From assembly GCF_019880365.1 (NCBI RefSeq), contig NZ_CP082271.1, forward strand, positions 2,542,001 to 2,606,000: a stretch of DNA of 64,000 nucleotides, read 5' to 3'. The notes below the pieces were generated by a model. It was given only the letters and a program-made list of their open reading frames with translations. It searched no databases and was not told the DNA's origin. Numbering within the stretch: position 1 is the first letter of the stretch; each line of letters starts with the position of its first letter. Position numbers and translations under genes: made by a program. This document shows, piece by piece, positions 41,539 through 51,539 of the stretch. The stretch is from Pseudomonas sp. DNDY-54. GTDB taxonomy: Bacteria > Pseudomonadota > Gammaproteobacteria > Pseudomonadales > Pseudomonadaceae.

Positions 41539-43763
41539 GAATCATCCTCTACACCGACTCGCATCCCGGCGCGCTCGGCCAATGCGAGGAAGTTCGGAAA
41601 CGAAGTGGCCACATTCGCGCAATCGTGAATTCGGATCGGTGCGCTAGCCCGGAGTGCGGCCACACTGAAAGACATCGCGATGCGGTGGTCGCCGTGCGCC
41701 GACACCTCGCCACCGTTAAAGGTCGTGCCGCCTTCAATGATAATGCCATCCGGCGTCGGGGTAGCCTTGACGCCGAGCGTTTGCAGACCATCGGCCATCA
41801 CCTGAATTCGATCGGATTCCTTCACTCGCAGTTCCTCAGCGCCGCGCAGTGTCGTGCGCCCATCGGCACAGGCCGCTGCGACGAACAAAACCGGGAACTC
41901 GTCGATAGCGAGCGGAACAAGATCTTCCGGTATATCGATGCCTTTGAGCTGGGCGGCCCGCACACGGATATCCGCCACCGGCTCACCGCCCACTTCCCGC
42001 GGGTTGGTCAGCTCGATGTCAGCGCCCATCAGCTTGAGAATGTCGATGACGCCAGTTCGGGTCGGATTGACGCCAACGTGCTCGAGCAAGACGTCGGAGC
42101 CCGGCGCGATGCTGGCCGCAACCATAAAGAAGGCGGACGATGAGATATCGGCCGGCACCTCGATGTGAGTTGAGTGCAGCGTGTGGCCCGGCTCGACCGT
42201 CGCCGTGCTTCCTTCAACCTTCACTGGATAGCCGAAACCCTGCAGCATCCGTTCCGTATGATCCCGTGTTGGCGCTGGCTCAGTAACAGATGTCCTATCA
42301 GCCGCATAAAGCCCTGCCAGAAGTAAGCAGGACTTCACCTGGGCGCTGGCCATCGGCATTTGATAATGCATGCCGGACAATCTCTGGCCGCCGCGAATGG
42401 TCACAGGCGGGCGCCCTTCGGCTGCAGTCTCGATCACCGCTCCCATGTCACGCAGCGGCTTGGCGACGCGGTTCATGGGTCGTTTGGACAACGAAGCGTC
42501 ACCGGTCAGGGTGGTGTCGAATGACTGAGCGGCCAGCAGGCCAGACAGCAGCCGCATTGAGGTCCCGGAATTACCCAGGTAGATCGGACCAGGCGGCGGC
42601 TTCAAGCCATGCAGTCCGACACCATGGACCGTAACGCGCCCCTGATTCGGTCCTTCAATCACGACGCCCATGTCGCGAAATGCCTGGATAGTCGCAAGGG
42701 CATCTTCTCCCTCGAGAAAGCCTTCGACCTCTGTGGTCCCTTCGGCAAGCGAGCCGAGCATGATCGAACGATGCGAAATGGATTTATCGCCCGGCACGCG
42801 AAGTTGCCCACTGAGGCTGCCGCCAGGATTTGCAAGGAAGATCAGATCTTTGGAATGCATAACGTCCACATAGGCTCTGCGAGCCAGTATTTTGCTGAAA
42901 TGTTCTCGGGCAGCCTTGGCGCGCGTAAACACGCCCAACAACGTGTGCCCGTCTCCTTCATCGACCGCGGCACGTAGCGCATCGAGGTCGGTACGAAAAT
43001 CATCCAGGGTATGCAACACCGCCTCGCGGTTGGCGAGAAAGATGTCGTGCCACATCACTGGGTCACTGCCGGCGATACGGGTGAAGTCACGGAACCCGCC
43101 TGCCGCATAACGGAATATCTCGAGGTTTTCGTTGCGCTTAGCCAACGAATCCACGAGACCGAACGCCAATAAGTGCGGAAGATGGCTGGTAGCCGCCAGC
43201 ACACTGTCATGATGTTCGACATCCATATGCTCGACATCCGCCCCCAACGCACGCCATAGCCCATCAACAAGCGCGAGCGCAGCCGGATCGGTGCCTTCCA
43301 AGGGTGTCAGGATCACCTTATGTCGTCGGAAAAGCGTGCTTTCGGCAGCCGAGACACCGCTCTGTTCCGAGCCAGCTATCGGATGCCCAGGCACGAAACG
43401 TGGCGGTACACTCCCGAACTGCTCGCGGGCGCAGCGAACCACGTTACCCTTCGCGCTACCCACGTCCGTCAGCACGGCGTCTCCGAGATCAAGGGTCGCC
43501 AGCTCTGCCAACAGACGCTCCATTGCCAGAATCGGAACAGCCAGCTGGATGACATCCGCATCCTGACAGGCCTCCGCAAGACTCGCTGCGCAGCGATCGA
43601 CCACACCTAGCTCGACGGCCAGCGCGCGGGAACGCGCATCAAGATCGAATCCGACTACCTCGCCACAATACCCACCTTCACGCAGCCCCTTCGCAAAGGA
43701 GCCACCGATCAGCCCCAGACCGACGACCACAAGGCGCCGCACCATTGGCGCATCGGGAAGCAT
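41535..43763 (-). CDS. Fused prephenate dehydrogenase / EPSP synthase
   Basis: One chain of 742 residues joins TyrA (about 1-300; NAD motif VVGLGLIGGSFAKGLREGG, HPIAGSEQSG) to AroA (from about residue 302, MHSKDLIFLANPGG; VPGDKSISHRS, DEFPVLFVAAA, late RVKESDR). It makes 4-hydroxyphenylpyruvate and EPSP, feeding tyrosine and chorismate synthesis. The fusion is characteristic of Pseudomonas. The phosphoenolpyruvate loop reads YLGNSGTSMRLLSG rather than GNAGTAMRPL, closer to class II EPSP synthases. Start 43763 lies 15 bases after hisC; 43745 is possible. Confidence 0.95.
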   Translation of the reverse strand: MLPDAPMVRRLVVVGLGLIGGSFAKGLREGGYCGEVVGFDLDARSRALAVELGVVDRCAASLAEACQDADVIQLAVPILAMERLLAELATLDLGDAVLTDVGSAKGNVVRCAREQFGSVPPRFVPGHPIAGSEQSGVSAAESTLFRRHKVILTPLEGTDPAALALVDGLWRALGADVEHMDVEHHDSVLAATSHLPHLLAFGLVDSLAKRNENLEIFRYAAGGFRDFTRIAGSDPVMWHDIFLANREAVLHTLDDFRTDLDALRAAVDEGDGHTLLGVFTRAKAAREHFSKILARRAYVDVMHSKDLIFLANPGGSLSGQLRVPGDKSISHRSIMLGSLAEGTTEVEGFLEGEDALATIQAFRDMGVVIEGPNQGRVTVHGVGLHGLKPPPGPIYLGNSGTSMRLLSGLLAAQSFDTTLTGDASLSKRPMNRVAKPLRDMGAVIETAAEGRPPVTIRGGQRLSGMHYQMPMASAQVKSCLLLAGLYAADRTSVTEPAPTRDHTERMLQGFGYPVKVEGSTATVEPGHTLHSTHIEVPADISSSAFFMVAASIAPGSDVLLEHVGVNPTRTGVIDILKLMGADIELTNPREVGGEPVADIRVRAAQLKGIDIPEDLVPLAIDEFPVLFVAAACADGRTTLRGAEELRVKESDRIQVMADGLQTLGVKATPTPDGIIIEGGTTFNGGEVSAHGDHRIAMSFSVAALRASAPIRIHDCANVATSFPNFLALAERAGMRVGVEDDS

Positions 43764-43777
43764 GTCCACATGTCGGC

Positions 43778-44887
43778 TCAACGCCCAAGTGCCTTGCGCA
43801 GAACATCTAGAAATCGGGCATTTTCGGTTTCGGTACCGATTGAAACCCGCAAAAAGGTTGGCATTCCATAGCCTCCGACCGGCCGTACGATGACGCCTTC
43901 GCGCAGCAACGCCTGGTTTACAGGAGCCGCATCGCGATCGAAATCGACCGCAATGAAGTTGCCTTTTGAAGGAATCCATTCCAGACCCAGTTGCTTGAAG
44001 CCGGCCTCAAGCTGACGCATGCCGTTGGTATTGCAGGTCCTGCTCGCGGCTAGGTATTCATTATCATCGAGGGCGGCACAGGCCGCGGAAAGCGCCAGAC
44101 TGTTCACATTGAAGGGCTGGCGAACTCGATTAAGCACATCGGCGATTTGCGGCGAACTGATCGCATAACCGACACGCAGCGCAGCCAATCCGTAGGCTTT
44201 GGAGAAGGTTCTGGAGACCAGCAGATTAGGGTGCAATGCGAGAAAGGTCAGGCCATCTGGCAGCTCCCCACCCTCCGCATACTCGATATAGGCCTCATCG
44301 AGCACAACCAGCACATGCTCCGGCACACCAGAAAGGAAGCGCTGCAGTGCTTCGGTGTCGAACCATGTACCAGTGGGATTGTTTGGATTGGCGATGAAAA
44401 CGACACGGGTGTGTTCATCAATGGCCGCCAGCATGGCTTCAAGATCATGGCCCCATTGGCGTGCCGGAACGGCCTTCGCCTGAGCGCCGACGGCCTGAGT
44501 GGCGATCGGATAAACCGCGAACGCGTGCTCACTGAATACGGCATTCAAGCCTGGCGCGAGATAAGCGCGTGCGACCAACTCGAGGATATCGTTTGATCCA
44601 TTGCCGAGCGTGACCTGCTCGAGCGCGACGCCGTATCGCAGAGCCAGTTTTTGTTTGAGTACGAAGCCGTTGCCGTCAGGGTAGCGTGTCAATTCGCCAA
44701 GCTGCGCCTTGATCGCCTCAAGGACCTTGGGGCTTGGCCCCAGTGGGTTCTCGTTGCTGGCCAGCTTTACAACAGTTGCGGGATCCAGATTGAGTTCACG
44801 GGCCAACTCGTCTACGGGTTTTCCCGGAACGTAGGGCGACAGCTTTTGCACGCCTGGCTGAGCCAGCGCGAGGAAATCACAGCTCAT
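43778..44887 (-). CDS. hisC: Histidinol-phosphate/aromatic aminotransferase
   Basis: PLP aminotransferase I fold of 369 residues with SNENPLGPSPKV, FIANPNNPTGTW, VVLDEAYIEYAEGG and the PLP lysine in SRTFSKAYGLAALRVGY. ATG 44887 matches the family start. Its placement between pheA and tyrA-aroA suggests the second HisC (HisHb type) of Pseudomonas, which works on aromatic amino acids as well as histidinol phosphate. Confidence 0.95.
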   Translation of the reverse strand: MSCDFLALAQPGVQKLSPYVPGKPVDELARELNLDPATVVKLASNENPLGPSPKVLEAIKAQLGELTRYPDGNGFVLKQKLALRYGVALEQVTLGNGSNDILELVARAYLAPGLNAVFSEHAFAVYPIATQAVGAQAKAVPARQWGHDLEAMLAAIDEHTRVVFIANPNNPTGTWFDTEALQRFLSGVPEHVLVVLDEAYIEYAEGGELPDGLTFLALHPNLLVSRTFSKAYGLAALRVGYAISSPQIADVLNRVRQPFNVNSLALSAACAALDDNEYLAASRTCNTNGMRQLEAGFKQLGLEWIPSKGNFIAVDFDRDAAPVNQALLREGVIVRPVGGYGMPTFLRVSIGTETENARFLDVLRKALGR

Positions 44888-44957
44888 AGATAAAGCCTCA
44901 AGCTCAAGCGGCAAAGGACAAGGAAAAGCGAGGCTTCGCTTGTCGCTTGCAGCAGTT

Positions 44958-46055
44958 TCAAAGTACCGCTTTCGGATAAGACCCCAGCACCTTCAGTGCT
45001 ACCGCCTCTCGGCCGATTCTCTCCAGTACATCCTTTATCAGCGGATCCTGGTGATGGCCGATGCAGTCGATGAAGAACACGTAGGTCCATTTACCGCTTC
45101 GCGACGGCCGCGTTTCGATCCGCGTGAGATCAATGCCGTTGGAGTGGAACGGCATCAACAGCTCATGCAGCGCGCCCGGCTTGTTACGCATGGAGACGAT
45201 GATCGAGGTCTTGTCATCACCGGTGGGCGGCACTTCCTGACTGCCAATGATCAGAAACCGCGTTGAGTTATCCGGCCGGTCTTCGATCTTTTCGGCAATC
45301 TTGCTGAGGCCATAGAGCTGAGCGGCCATGTCGCCCGCAATCGCCGCGGAGTTCCACTCGCTCTTCACACGTTTGGCCGCGTCGGCATTGCTGGAGACAG
45401 CCACGCGCTCGACGTTCGGGTAATGCGCATCCAGCCATTTGCGGCACTGGGCCAGGGATTGCGCGTGGGAATAGATGCGGGTGATGCGGTCGGTCTTGGT
45501 CGTTTCGCCCACCAGTAAATGATGGTGAATCCGTAACTCGACCTCGCCACAGATGACGATATCGTGCTCAAGGAAGCTATCCAGCGTGTGGTTGACAGCG
45601 CCCTCGGTAGAATTTTCCACCGGCACCACGCCGAAGTTCACCGCGCCCGCAACCACCTCACGAAAGACCTCGTCGATTGCCGCCATCGGCTTGCTGATCA
45701 CCGAATTGCCAAAATGCTTGAGCGCCGCCGCCTGTGAGAACGTGCCTTCCGGCCCGAGATAGGCCACCCGCAGCGGTTGCTCCAGCGCCAGACAGGACGA
45801 CATGATTTCGCGGAAAAGACGCGCCATCTCCTCGTTATCGAGAGGTCCCTTGTTCAACTCCATGATGTGCTTGAGCACCCAGGCTTCCCGCTCGGGGCGA
45901 TAGAACACCGCCTCCTCGCCCTCTGCCAGAGAGGCGGTCTTGACCCTGGCCACATCCTGGGCACAACGAGCGCGCTCACTGATGAGATCGAGAATTTTCT
46001 CGTCGAGGCTATCGATGCGAACACGCAGCGCCTTGAGCCTGTCGACATCACTCAT
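44958..46055 (-). CDS. pheA: P-protein: chorismate mutase / prephenate dehydratase
   Basis: Bifunctional enzyme from chorismate to phenylpyruvate. The 365 residues comprise an N-terminal AroQ chorismate mutase (LRVRIDSLDEKILDLISERA; to about 90), a prephenate dehydratase core (YLGPEGTFSQAAALKHFG; VPVENSTEGAVNHTLDSF) and an ACT domain (from about 275, IIVSMRNKPGALHELL, ending with ESRPSRSGKWTY-type phrase) that senses phenylalanine. It shares one base with the serC stop. Confidence 0.97.
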   Translation of the reverse strand: MSDVDRLKALRVRIDSLDEKILDLISERARCAQDVARVKTASLAEGEEAVFYRPEREAWVLKHIMELNKGPLDNEEMARLFREIMSSCLALEQPLRVAYLGPEGTFSQAAALKHFGNSVISKPMAAIDEVFREVVAGAVNFGVVPVENSTEGAVNHTLDSFLEHDIVICGEVELRIHHHLLVGETTKTDRITRIYSHAQSLAQCRKWLDAHYPNVERVAVSSNADAAKRVKSEWNSAAIAGDMAAQLYGLSKIAEKIEDRPDNSTRFLIIGSQEVPPTGDDKTSIIVSMRNKPGALHELLMPFHSNGIDLTRIETRPSRSGKWTYVFFIDCIGHHQDPLIKDVLERIGREAVALKVLGSYPKAVL

Positions 46056-47140
46056 CAGCCATGCTCCTTCTCGAATTCGCGCATGTAGGCCACCAGCGCC
46101 TCGACGGCGTCCAAACCAACCGCGTTATAGATAGACGCACGCATGCCGCCTACTGACCGATGGCCCTTCAAATTGAGCAAACCGCGCGCATCGGCGCCAG
46201 CCAGGAATGCCTTGTCCAGCTGCTCATCGGCAAGACGGAACGGGACATTCATCCATGAGCGGGAGTTACTGGAGATCGGGTTGGAATAGAAGTCGCTGGA
46301 ATCAATTACGCCGTAAAGAAGGTCTTTCTTCGTGCGGTTGCGCTCTTCCATTGCCTCGACGCCGCCTTGCTCCTTCAGCCACTCAAATACCAGACCAGAG
46401 AGATACCAGGAGAACGTCGCAGGCGTGTTGTACATGGACCCGTTGTCGGCGGCGACCTTGTAGTTGAGCATCGTTGGACAGCTTGAGCGTGCGCGACCGA
46501 GCAAATCCTCACGGACGATAACCACCACAAGCCCTGATGGGCCGATGTTCTTCTGCGCGCCAGCGTAGATGAGGCCGAAGCGGGAAACGTCCAGTTTTCG
46601 AGAAAGAATGTCCGAAGACATATCGACAACAAGCGGCGTGTCGCCCACGTCGGGAACCCAGTCGAATTGCAAACCGCCGATTGTTTCGTTGCTGGCATAG
46701 TGCAGGTAGGCCGCGCCCGGGCTGAGCTTCCATTCATTCTGGCCGGGAATCGCGAAATAGTCGTACGGCTTGGCGCTCGCCGCCACATTGATGTGGCCGT
46801 AACGGTTGGCCTCCTCAATGCTCTTGCGCGACCAGATGCCGGTATCGATGTAATCCGCCACGCCATCTTCAGGCAGCAGATTCAGTGGTATCTCGGCAAA
46901 TTGCTGGCTAGCGCCGCCCTGCAGAAACAGCACTTTGTAGTTCGAGGGAATATTCAGCAGATCGCGTAAATCCTGCTCTGCCTTATGGGCGATCGCTGTG
47001 TACTCGTCGCTGCGATGGCTCATTTCCATCACGGACAGACCGCGGCCTTGCCAATCAAGGAGTTCAGCCTGGGCGCGTTGCAGCACCGCCTCAGGAAGCG
47101 CGGCCGGGCCGGCGCAGAAGTTAAAGGCGCGTTTGCTCAT
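46055..47140 (-). CDS. serC: Phosphoserine aminotransferase
   Basis: Makes 3-phosphoserine for serine and, through the PdxB pathway, pyridoxal phosphate. The 361 residues begin KRAFNFCAGPAALPEAVL, with FLQGGASQQFAEIPLNL and the PLP lysine region LIYAGAQKNIGPSGL. It lies between gyrA and pheA. pdxB, working on the same branch, is elsewhere in the window at 18.5 kb. Confidence 0.97.
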   Translation of the reverse strand: MSKRAFNFCAGPAALPEAVLQRAQAELLDWQGRGLSVMEMSHRSDEYTAIAHKAEQDLRDLLNIPSNYKVLFLQGGASQQFAEIPLNLLPEDGVADYIDTGIWSRKSIEEANRYGHINVAASAKPYDYFAIPGQNEWKLSPGAAYLHYASNETIGGLQFDWVPDVGDTPLVVDMSSDILSRKLDVSRFGLIYAGAQKNIGPSGLVVVIVREDLLGRARSSCPTMLNYKVAADNGSMYNTPATFSWYLSGLVFEWLKEQGGVEAMEERNRTKKDLLYGVIDSSDFYSNPISSNSRSWMNVPFRLADEQLDKAFLAGADARGLLNLKGHRSVGGMRASIYNAVGLDAVEALVAYMREFEKEHG

Positions 47141-47280
47141 CTTCGTTCTCTCAAAAACGGTCGATACCGTGCTCGCGCTGTCCGCGGCCTAAGGCTGCGT
47201 CAAGCGCTTGCCAATCCTTCATCTGCAGCAGGGCCTGCAACGAAACGACGGCGAGCCTTTTGGGCTGCGCCGCCGCTTGA

Positions 47281-50088
47281 TCAATTGTCGTCGTCGGTAG
47301 GCACTACGTCTGGCGGAACGTCACCGCCGCCACCCAGCAAGTCATCTTCGCTTGGCTCGGTGCTGACAACGGGCATTTCCTTATCCAGTGCATCCTCGTC
47401 GATAACCGCCTCGATATCTTCCAGGACGTCCTCCTCGGACGGTTCCTGAACCCGCTCGAGGCCAACCAGATGTTCGTTCTTACCCAGCTTGATCAGCGTA
47501 ACGCCCTGGGTATTGCGACCCAGCGATGAAACCTCATCGACACGGGTACGAACGAGTGTGCCCTGATCGGAAATCAGCATGATCTCTTCGCCCTGCTGCA
47601 CCTGAACGGCACCGACCAGGCGGCCGTTGCGCTCGTTGGTCACCATGGCGATAACGCCTTGGCCACCTCGACCGCGACGAGGAAACTCATCAATCACTGT
47701 GCGCTTACCGTAGCCATTGAGGCTCGCGGTGAGGATCTGCGCATCTGGCTCGGGGATCAGCATGGAGATCAGTCGCTGCCCTTCTGGCAGACGCATACCG
47801 CGAACACCGCGAGCGGTACGGCCCATGGTGCGAACGTGCTTCTCTTTGAAGCGGATCACCTTGCCGCCGTCAGAGAACAGCATGACCTCACGGGCACCGT
47901 CGGTAACCGCAGCAGCGATGAGTGTATCGCCTTCCTCCAGACCAAGCGCGATTAGACCAACACTCCGCGGACGACTGAACTGAGAGAGCGGGGTTTTCTT
48001 CACAGTGCCTTTGGCAGTCGCCATGAAGATATAGGTGCCGGTTGGCTCGTCTACCGACTCGTCAACGTCTTCGCCTTCCAGCGACTCTTCCGCTTCGTCG
48101 CTTTCGCTGACGATGTCGGCGTCTTCAACATCATCCTCGCCGTTCAGCTGTTGCTGGCGCGCGGCTTCGATGTCCACTTGCAGCATGGCCGTGATGTATT
48201 CGCCTTCCGTCAGCGGCAGCAAGTTGACCAGCGGCCGTCCGCGTGAGGCGCGTGAGGCCTCGGGAATCTCGTAAGTCTTGAGCCAGTAAACCTTGCCCTT
48301 GCTGGAGAACAACAGCAGCGTGGTGTGGCTGTTGGCGACCAACAAATGCTCGACGTAATCCTCTTCCTTCACTCCTGTAGCGGCCTTGCCCCGACCACCG
48401 CGGCGCTGCGCCTGATAGGTTGCCAGAGGCTGCGACTTGGCATAGCCACCATGGGAAATGGTAACGACGCGTTCTTCTTCGGTGATCAGGTCTGCCAGGG
48501 TCAAATCCAGGCGCGCCTCGAGAATCTCGGTACGACGTGCATCGCCAAAATCTCGTTTAACACCTTCGAGCTCCTCGCGGATGACTTCCATCAGGCGTAC
48601 CGGATCAGTCAGGATACGGATCAGCTCGCCGATCTGAGTCAGGATCTCTTGGTACTCGCTGAGCAGCTTCTCGTGCTCAAGGCCAGTCAGACGATGCAGG
48701 CGCAGGTCCAGAATGGCTTGGGCCTGTTCCGGCGAAAGATAGTATTTACCGTCGCGAAGACCGTACTGAGGATCGAGCCCATCGGGCCGACAGGCGTCCG
48801 CACCGGCACGCTCGACCATCGATTCAACGGCGCTCGACTCCCAAGCTTCGGCGATCAGGGCTTCTTTAGCCTCGGCCGGCGTCGGCGAGGCTTTGATCAA
48901 GGCAATGACTGGATCGATGTTGGACAGCGCAACCGCTTGACCTTCGAGAATATGCCCACGTTCACGCGCTTTACGCAGCTCGTAGACCGTCCGGCGGGTC
49001 ACGACTTCTCGGCGATGGCGAACGAAGGCTTCGAGTAGCTCCTTGAGGTTCAGTGTACGGGGCTGGCCGTCTATGAGGGCAACGACGTTGATGCCGAACA
49101 CGCTTTGCAGCTGGGTCTGGGCGTAAAGGTTATTGAGGATCACCTCAGGCACTTCGCCGCGGCGCAGCTCGATAACCACGCGCATGCCGTCCTTGTCGGA
49201 CTCGTCGCGCAGTTCGGTGATGCCTTCGAGCTTCTTCTCCTTCACCAGCTCGGCGATCTTTTCGATCAGACGCGCCTTGTTCAGCTGGTAAGGCAGCTCG
49301 GTGATGACGATCTGCTGACGACCACCGACCTTGTCGATGTCCTCGATGATCGAGCGAGCACGCATATAAATGCGTCCGCGACCCGTGCGGTAGGCTTCGA
49401 CGATACCAGCGCGGCCATTGATGATGCCTGCCGTGGGGAAGTCTGGGCCCGGGATGAACTGCATAAGCTCATCGATGGTGATATCAGCGTTCTCGATCAG
49501 CGCCAGGCAACCATCAATCACTTCGCCCAGGTTGTGCGGCGGGATGTTGGTTGCCATGCCGACGGCGATGCCGCTTGAACCGTTAACCAGCAGGTTCGGG
49601 ATCTTGGTCGGCATGACCGCCGGAATCTGCTCGGTGCCGTCGTAGTTGGGCACCCAGTCGACGGTTTCTTTATCGAGATCAGCCAGCAGCTCGTGCGCCA
49701 GCTTGGCCATACGAACTTCGGTATAACGCATGGCTGCTGCGTTATCCCCGTCGACCGAACCGAAGTTGCCCTGGCCATCGACCAGCATGTAGCGCAGCGA
49801 GAATGGCTGCGCCATCCGCACGATGGTGTCGTAAACCGCCGAGTCACCGTGGGGGTGGTACTTACCGATTACGTCACCGACCACACGGGCGGATTTCTTG
49901 TACGGCTTGTTCCAGTCGTTACCCAGCTCGCTCATGGCAAAAAGCACACGGCGATGCACAGGCTTCAATCCGTCGCGCGCATCCGGCAGCGCACGACCGA
50001 CGATTACGCTCATCGCGTAATCGAGGTAGGACTGCTTGAGTTCGTCTTCGATATTGACCGGGAGGATTTCTTTGGCCAGTTCGCCCAT
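47281..50088 (-). CDS. gyrA: DNA gyrase subunit A
   Basis: Breaks and rejoins DNA to introduce negative supercoils. The 935 residues hold the winged-helix domain with HPHGDSAVYDTIVRMAQP and the catalytic Tyr122 (AAMRYTEVR), and a beta-pinwheel C-domain with GyrA boxes (RRGGRGK near 560). Quinolone-determining positions are Ser83 and Asp87, the susceptible-type residues. An acidic insert (about 660-700) and acidic tail extend beyond E. coli GyrA. It heads the serC-pheA supraoperon. Confidence 0.98.
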   Translation of the reverse strand: MGELAKEILPVNIEDELKQSYLDYAMSVIVGRALPDARDGLKPVHRRVLFAMSELGNDWNKPYKKSARVVGDVIGKYHPHGDSAVYDTIVRMAQPFSLRYMLVDGQGNFGSVDGDNAAAMRYTEVRMAKLAHELLADLDKETVDWVPNYDGTEQIPAVMPTKIPNLLVNGSSGIAVGMATNIPPHNLGEVIDGCLALIENADITIDELMQFIPGPDFPTAGIINGRAGIVEAYRTGRGRIYMRARSIIEDIDKVGGRQQIVITELPYQLNKARLIEKIAELVKEKKLEGITELRDESDKDGMRVVIELRRGEVPEVILNNLYAQTQLQSVFGINVVALIDGQPRTLNLKELLEAFVRHRREVVTRRTVYELRKARERGHILEGQAVALSNIDPVIALIKASPTPAEAKEALIAEAWESSAVESMVERAGADACRPDGLDPQYGLRDGKYYLSPEQAQAILDLRLHRLTGLEHEKLLSEYQEILTQIGELIRILTDPVRLMEVIREELEGVKRDFGDARRTEILEARLDLTLADLITEEERVVTISHGGYAKSQPLATYQAQRRGGRGKAATGVKEEDYVEHLLVANSHTTLLLFSSKGKVYWLKTYEIPEASRASRGRPLVNLLPLTEGEYITAMLQVDIEAARQQQLNGEDDVEDADIVSESDEAEESLEGEDVDESVDEPTGTYIFMATAKGTVKKTPLSQFSRPRSVGLIALGLEEGDTLIAAAVTDGAREVMLFSDGGKVIRFKEKHVRTMGRTARGVRGMRLPEGQRLISMLIPEPDAQILTASLNGYGKRTVIDEFPRRGRGGQGVIAMVTNERNGRLVGAVQVQQGEEIMLISDQGTLVRTRVDEVSSLGRNTQGVTLIKLGKNEHLVGLERVQEPSEEDVLEDIEAVIDEDALDKEMPVVSTEPSEDDLLGGGGDVPPDVVPTDDDN

Positions 50089-50213
50089 GGAAGCCTGGTT
50101 CCTTATAGTCAGCAGGGTCCTGCGATTAAGCGCGGAATGGTATCACAGCTGGCGAGCCGGAGGCTCCAGGAAGCACATCCCGCGATCTTCGGCTCGGTCT
50201 GTGCGTACGTGAA

Positions 50214-51290
50214 TCAATGGAGTCGTTTGCGGCTCATCAAGGTGGCAAGCTTCGCAGCATTCGGACGTTCCACGACGCCCTTCTCCGTTACGATCGCATC
50301 GATCAGGTCAGCCGGTGTGACATCGAATACCGGGTTGAATGCTTCGACATCTGCCGCGAACCGCTGACCATTGACTTCAAGCAACTCGTGACCGGCGCGC
50401 TCCTCGATGGGAATGTCATCGCCAGTTTCGAGATCCATGTCGATGGTCGAGCTTGGCGCCACCACCATGAACCGCACACCATGGTGCATCGCCAGCACGG
50501 CGAGCTGGTAGGTGCCGATTTTATTGGCCACGTCACCATTAGCGGTGATCCGATCAGCCCCAACGATGACCCAGGTGATGCCGCGCGTCTTCATCAGGTG
50601 CGCCGCCGCTGAATCGGCATTGAGCGCGACCGGCACACCCTCGCCTGCCAGCTCCCAAGCAGTCAGCCGGGAGCCTTGCAGCCAGGGCCGCGTTTCATCG
50701 ACATAAACGCATTCAACAAGCCCTTCGAGATGCGCCCCACGAATGACCCCGAGCGCCGTACCGAAACCGCCGGTGGCCAACGCGCCGGTATTACAGTGAG
50801 TGAGCAGATTCTGAGGATTACCCTGATGTTTGCGGATCAGGTCAACGCCGAACTGCGCCATGGTGAGATTAGCTTCACGATCGCTTGCATGTATGGACGC
50901 GGCCTGAGCTTCAGCAGCAGTCAGCGGATCTTCGCCTGGCTTCAGTCGATCCAGCCGTTCGCGCATCTGATTTAACGCCCAAAACAGATTGACCGCGGTC
51001 GGTCGCGAGTCGGCCAGCACTTTGAAGTCCGCCTCCAGCGCCGCGCGCCAGTCGCTGGTTTCGGCGAGCCGAGCTCTGAGCCCCAACGCCAGCCCATAGG
51101 CCGCACTGATCCCGATCGCAGGAGCACCGCGCACGACCATCTCACGAATGGCCTGTGCCACCGCCGCCGCTGAATCGTAGGTGTGCCATATCTCTTCCAA
51201 CGGCAATTTGCGCTGGTCGAGCAAACGCAGCTGCCCGCTCTGCCACTCGATAGCCTTCACTTTTTCCGCGGCCAACAAGCGTTCGCGCAT
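50214..51290 (-). CDS. mtnA: Methylthioribose-1-phosphate isomerase
   Basis: Isomerises MTR-1-P to MTRu-1-P, the substrate of MtnB. The 358 residues have the eIF2B-like fold: AIREMVVRGAPAIGISAAYG, LTHCNTGALATGGFGTALG (catalytic Cys), VYVDETRPWLQGSRLTAWEL and VIVGADRITANGDVANKIGT (catalytic Asp). It lies beside gyrA as in Pseudomonas, 22 kb from mtnBDC here. No SAM-type riboswitch was recognised in its leader. Confidence 0.96.
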   Translation of the reverse strand: MRERLLAAEKVKAIEWQSGQLRLLDQRKLPLEEIWHTYDSAAAVAQAIREMVVRGAPAIGISAAYGLALGLRARLAETSDWRAALEADFKVLADSRPTAVNLFWALNQMRERLDRLKPGEDPLTAAEAQAASIHASDREANLTMAQFGVDLIRKHQGNPQNLLTHCNTGALATGGFGTALGVIRGAHLEGLVECVYVDETRPWLQGSRLTAWELAGEGVPVALNADSAAAHLMKTRGITWVIVGADRITANGDVANKIGTYQLAVLAMHHGVRFMVVAPSSTIDMDLETGDDIPIEERAGHELLEVNGQRFAADVEAFNPVFDVTPADLIDAIVTEKGVVERPNAAKLATLMSRKRLH

Positions 51291-51371
51291 GGCAATCCTC
51301 TCTTCGTTCTCTAAAGCTCCTGACCATCAGAAGCGAAACCGGTCTGTTCGTGTAGTGCGAGCCGGCGCATG

Positions 51372-51401
51372 AAAAAGCCCGGTCGTCTCCGAACCGGGCT
51401 T
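51372..51401 (-). terminator. Rho-independent terminator upstream of mtnA
   Basis: AAGCCCGGT (51375-51383) and ACCGGGCTT (51393-51401) make a perfect 9-bp stem with a 9-base loop, followed on the minus strand by T's. It ends either the peroxiredoxin message or a small RNA, and isolates mtnA. Confidence 0.85.
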
Positions 51402-51460
51402 CAACATTCGATAGGGCATGCGGAGTGATTGAACACTCACGCCTCCATACCCGGGCGCGA
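51372..51460 (-). ncRNA. Candidate small RNA or structured 3' UTR between lsfA and mtnA
   Basis: On the minus strand this stretch folds into a long imperfect hairpin: 6-bp outer stem (51447-51452 with 51414-51419, one G-U), an asymmetric GGAG bulge, a 3-bp and a 5-bp stem and a 6-base loop at 51428-51433. A separate terminator follows. GGA motifs lie in the bulge, in the terminator loop and just upstream. The left boundary is the terminator; the 5' end is a guess. It could also be the end of the peroxiredoxin mRNA. Confidence 0.4.
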
Positions 51461-51539
51461 ATCCTAATCGACTGATTTTTACAGCACAAGCAAAGGGCGG
51501 CCAAGCGGTGAGTCAGGCACGACGCACGTGACTCGCGAC

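Noticed and set aside
51291..51371. SAM-sensing riboswitch in the mtnA leader
   Set aside because: The leader shows only the tail of the upstream terminator and no SAM-I/II-like core; the structured part is upstream of the terminator.
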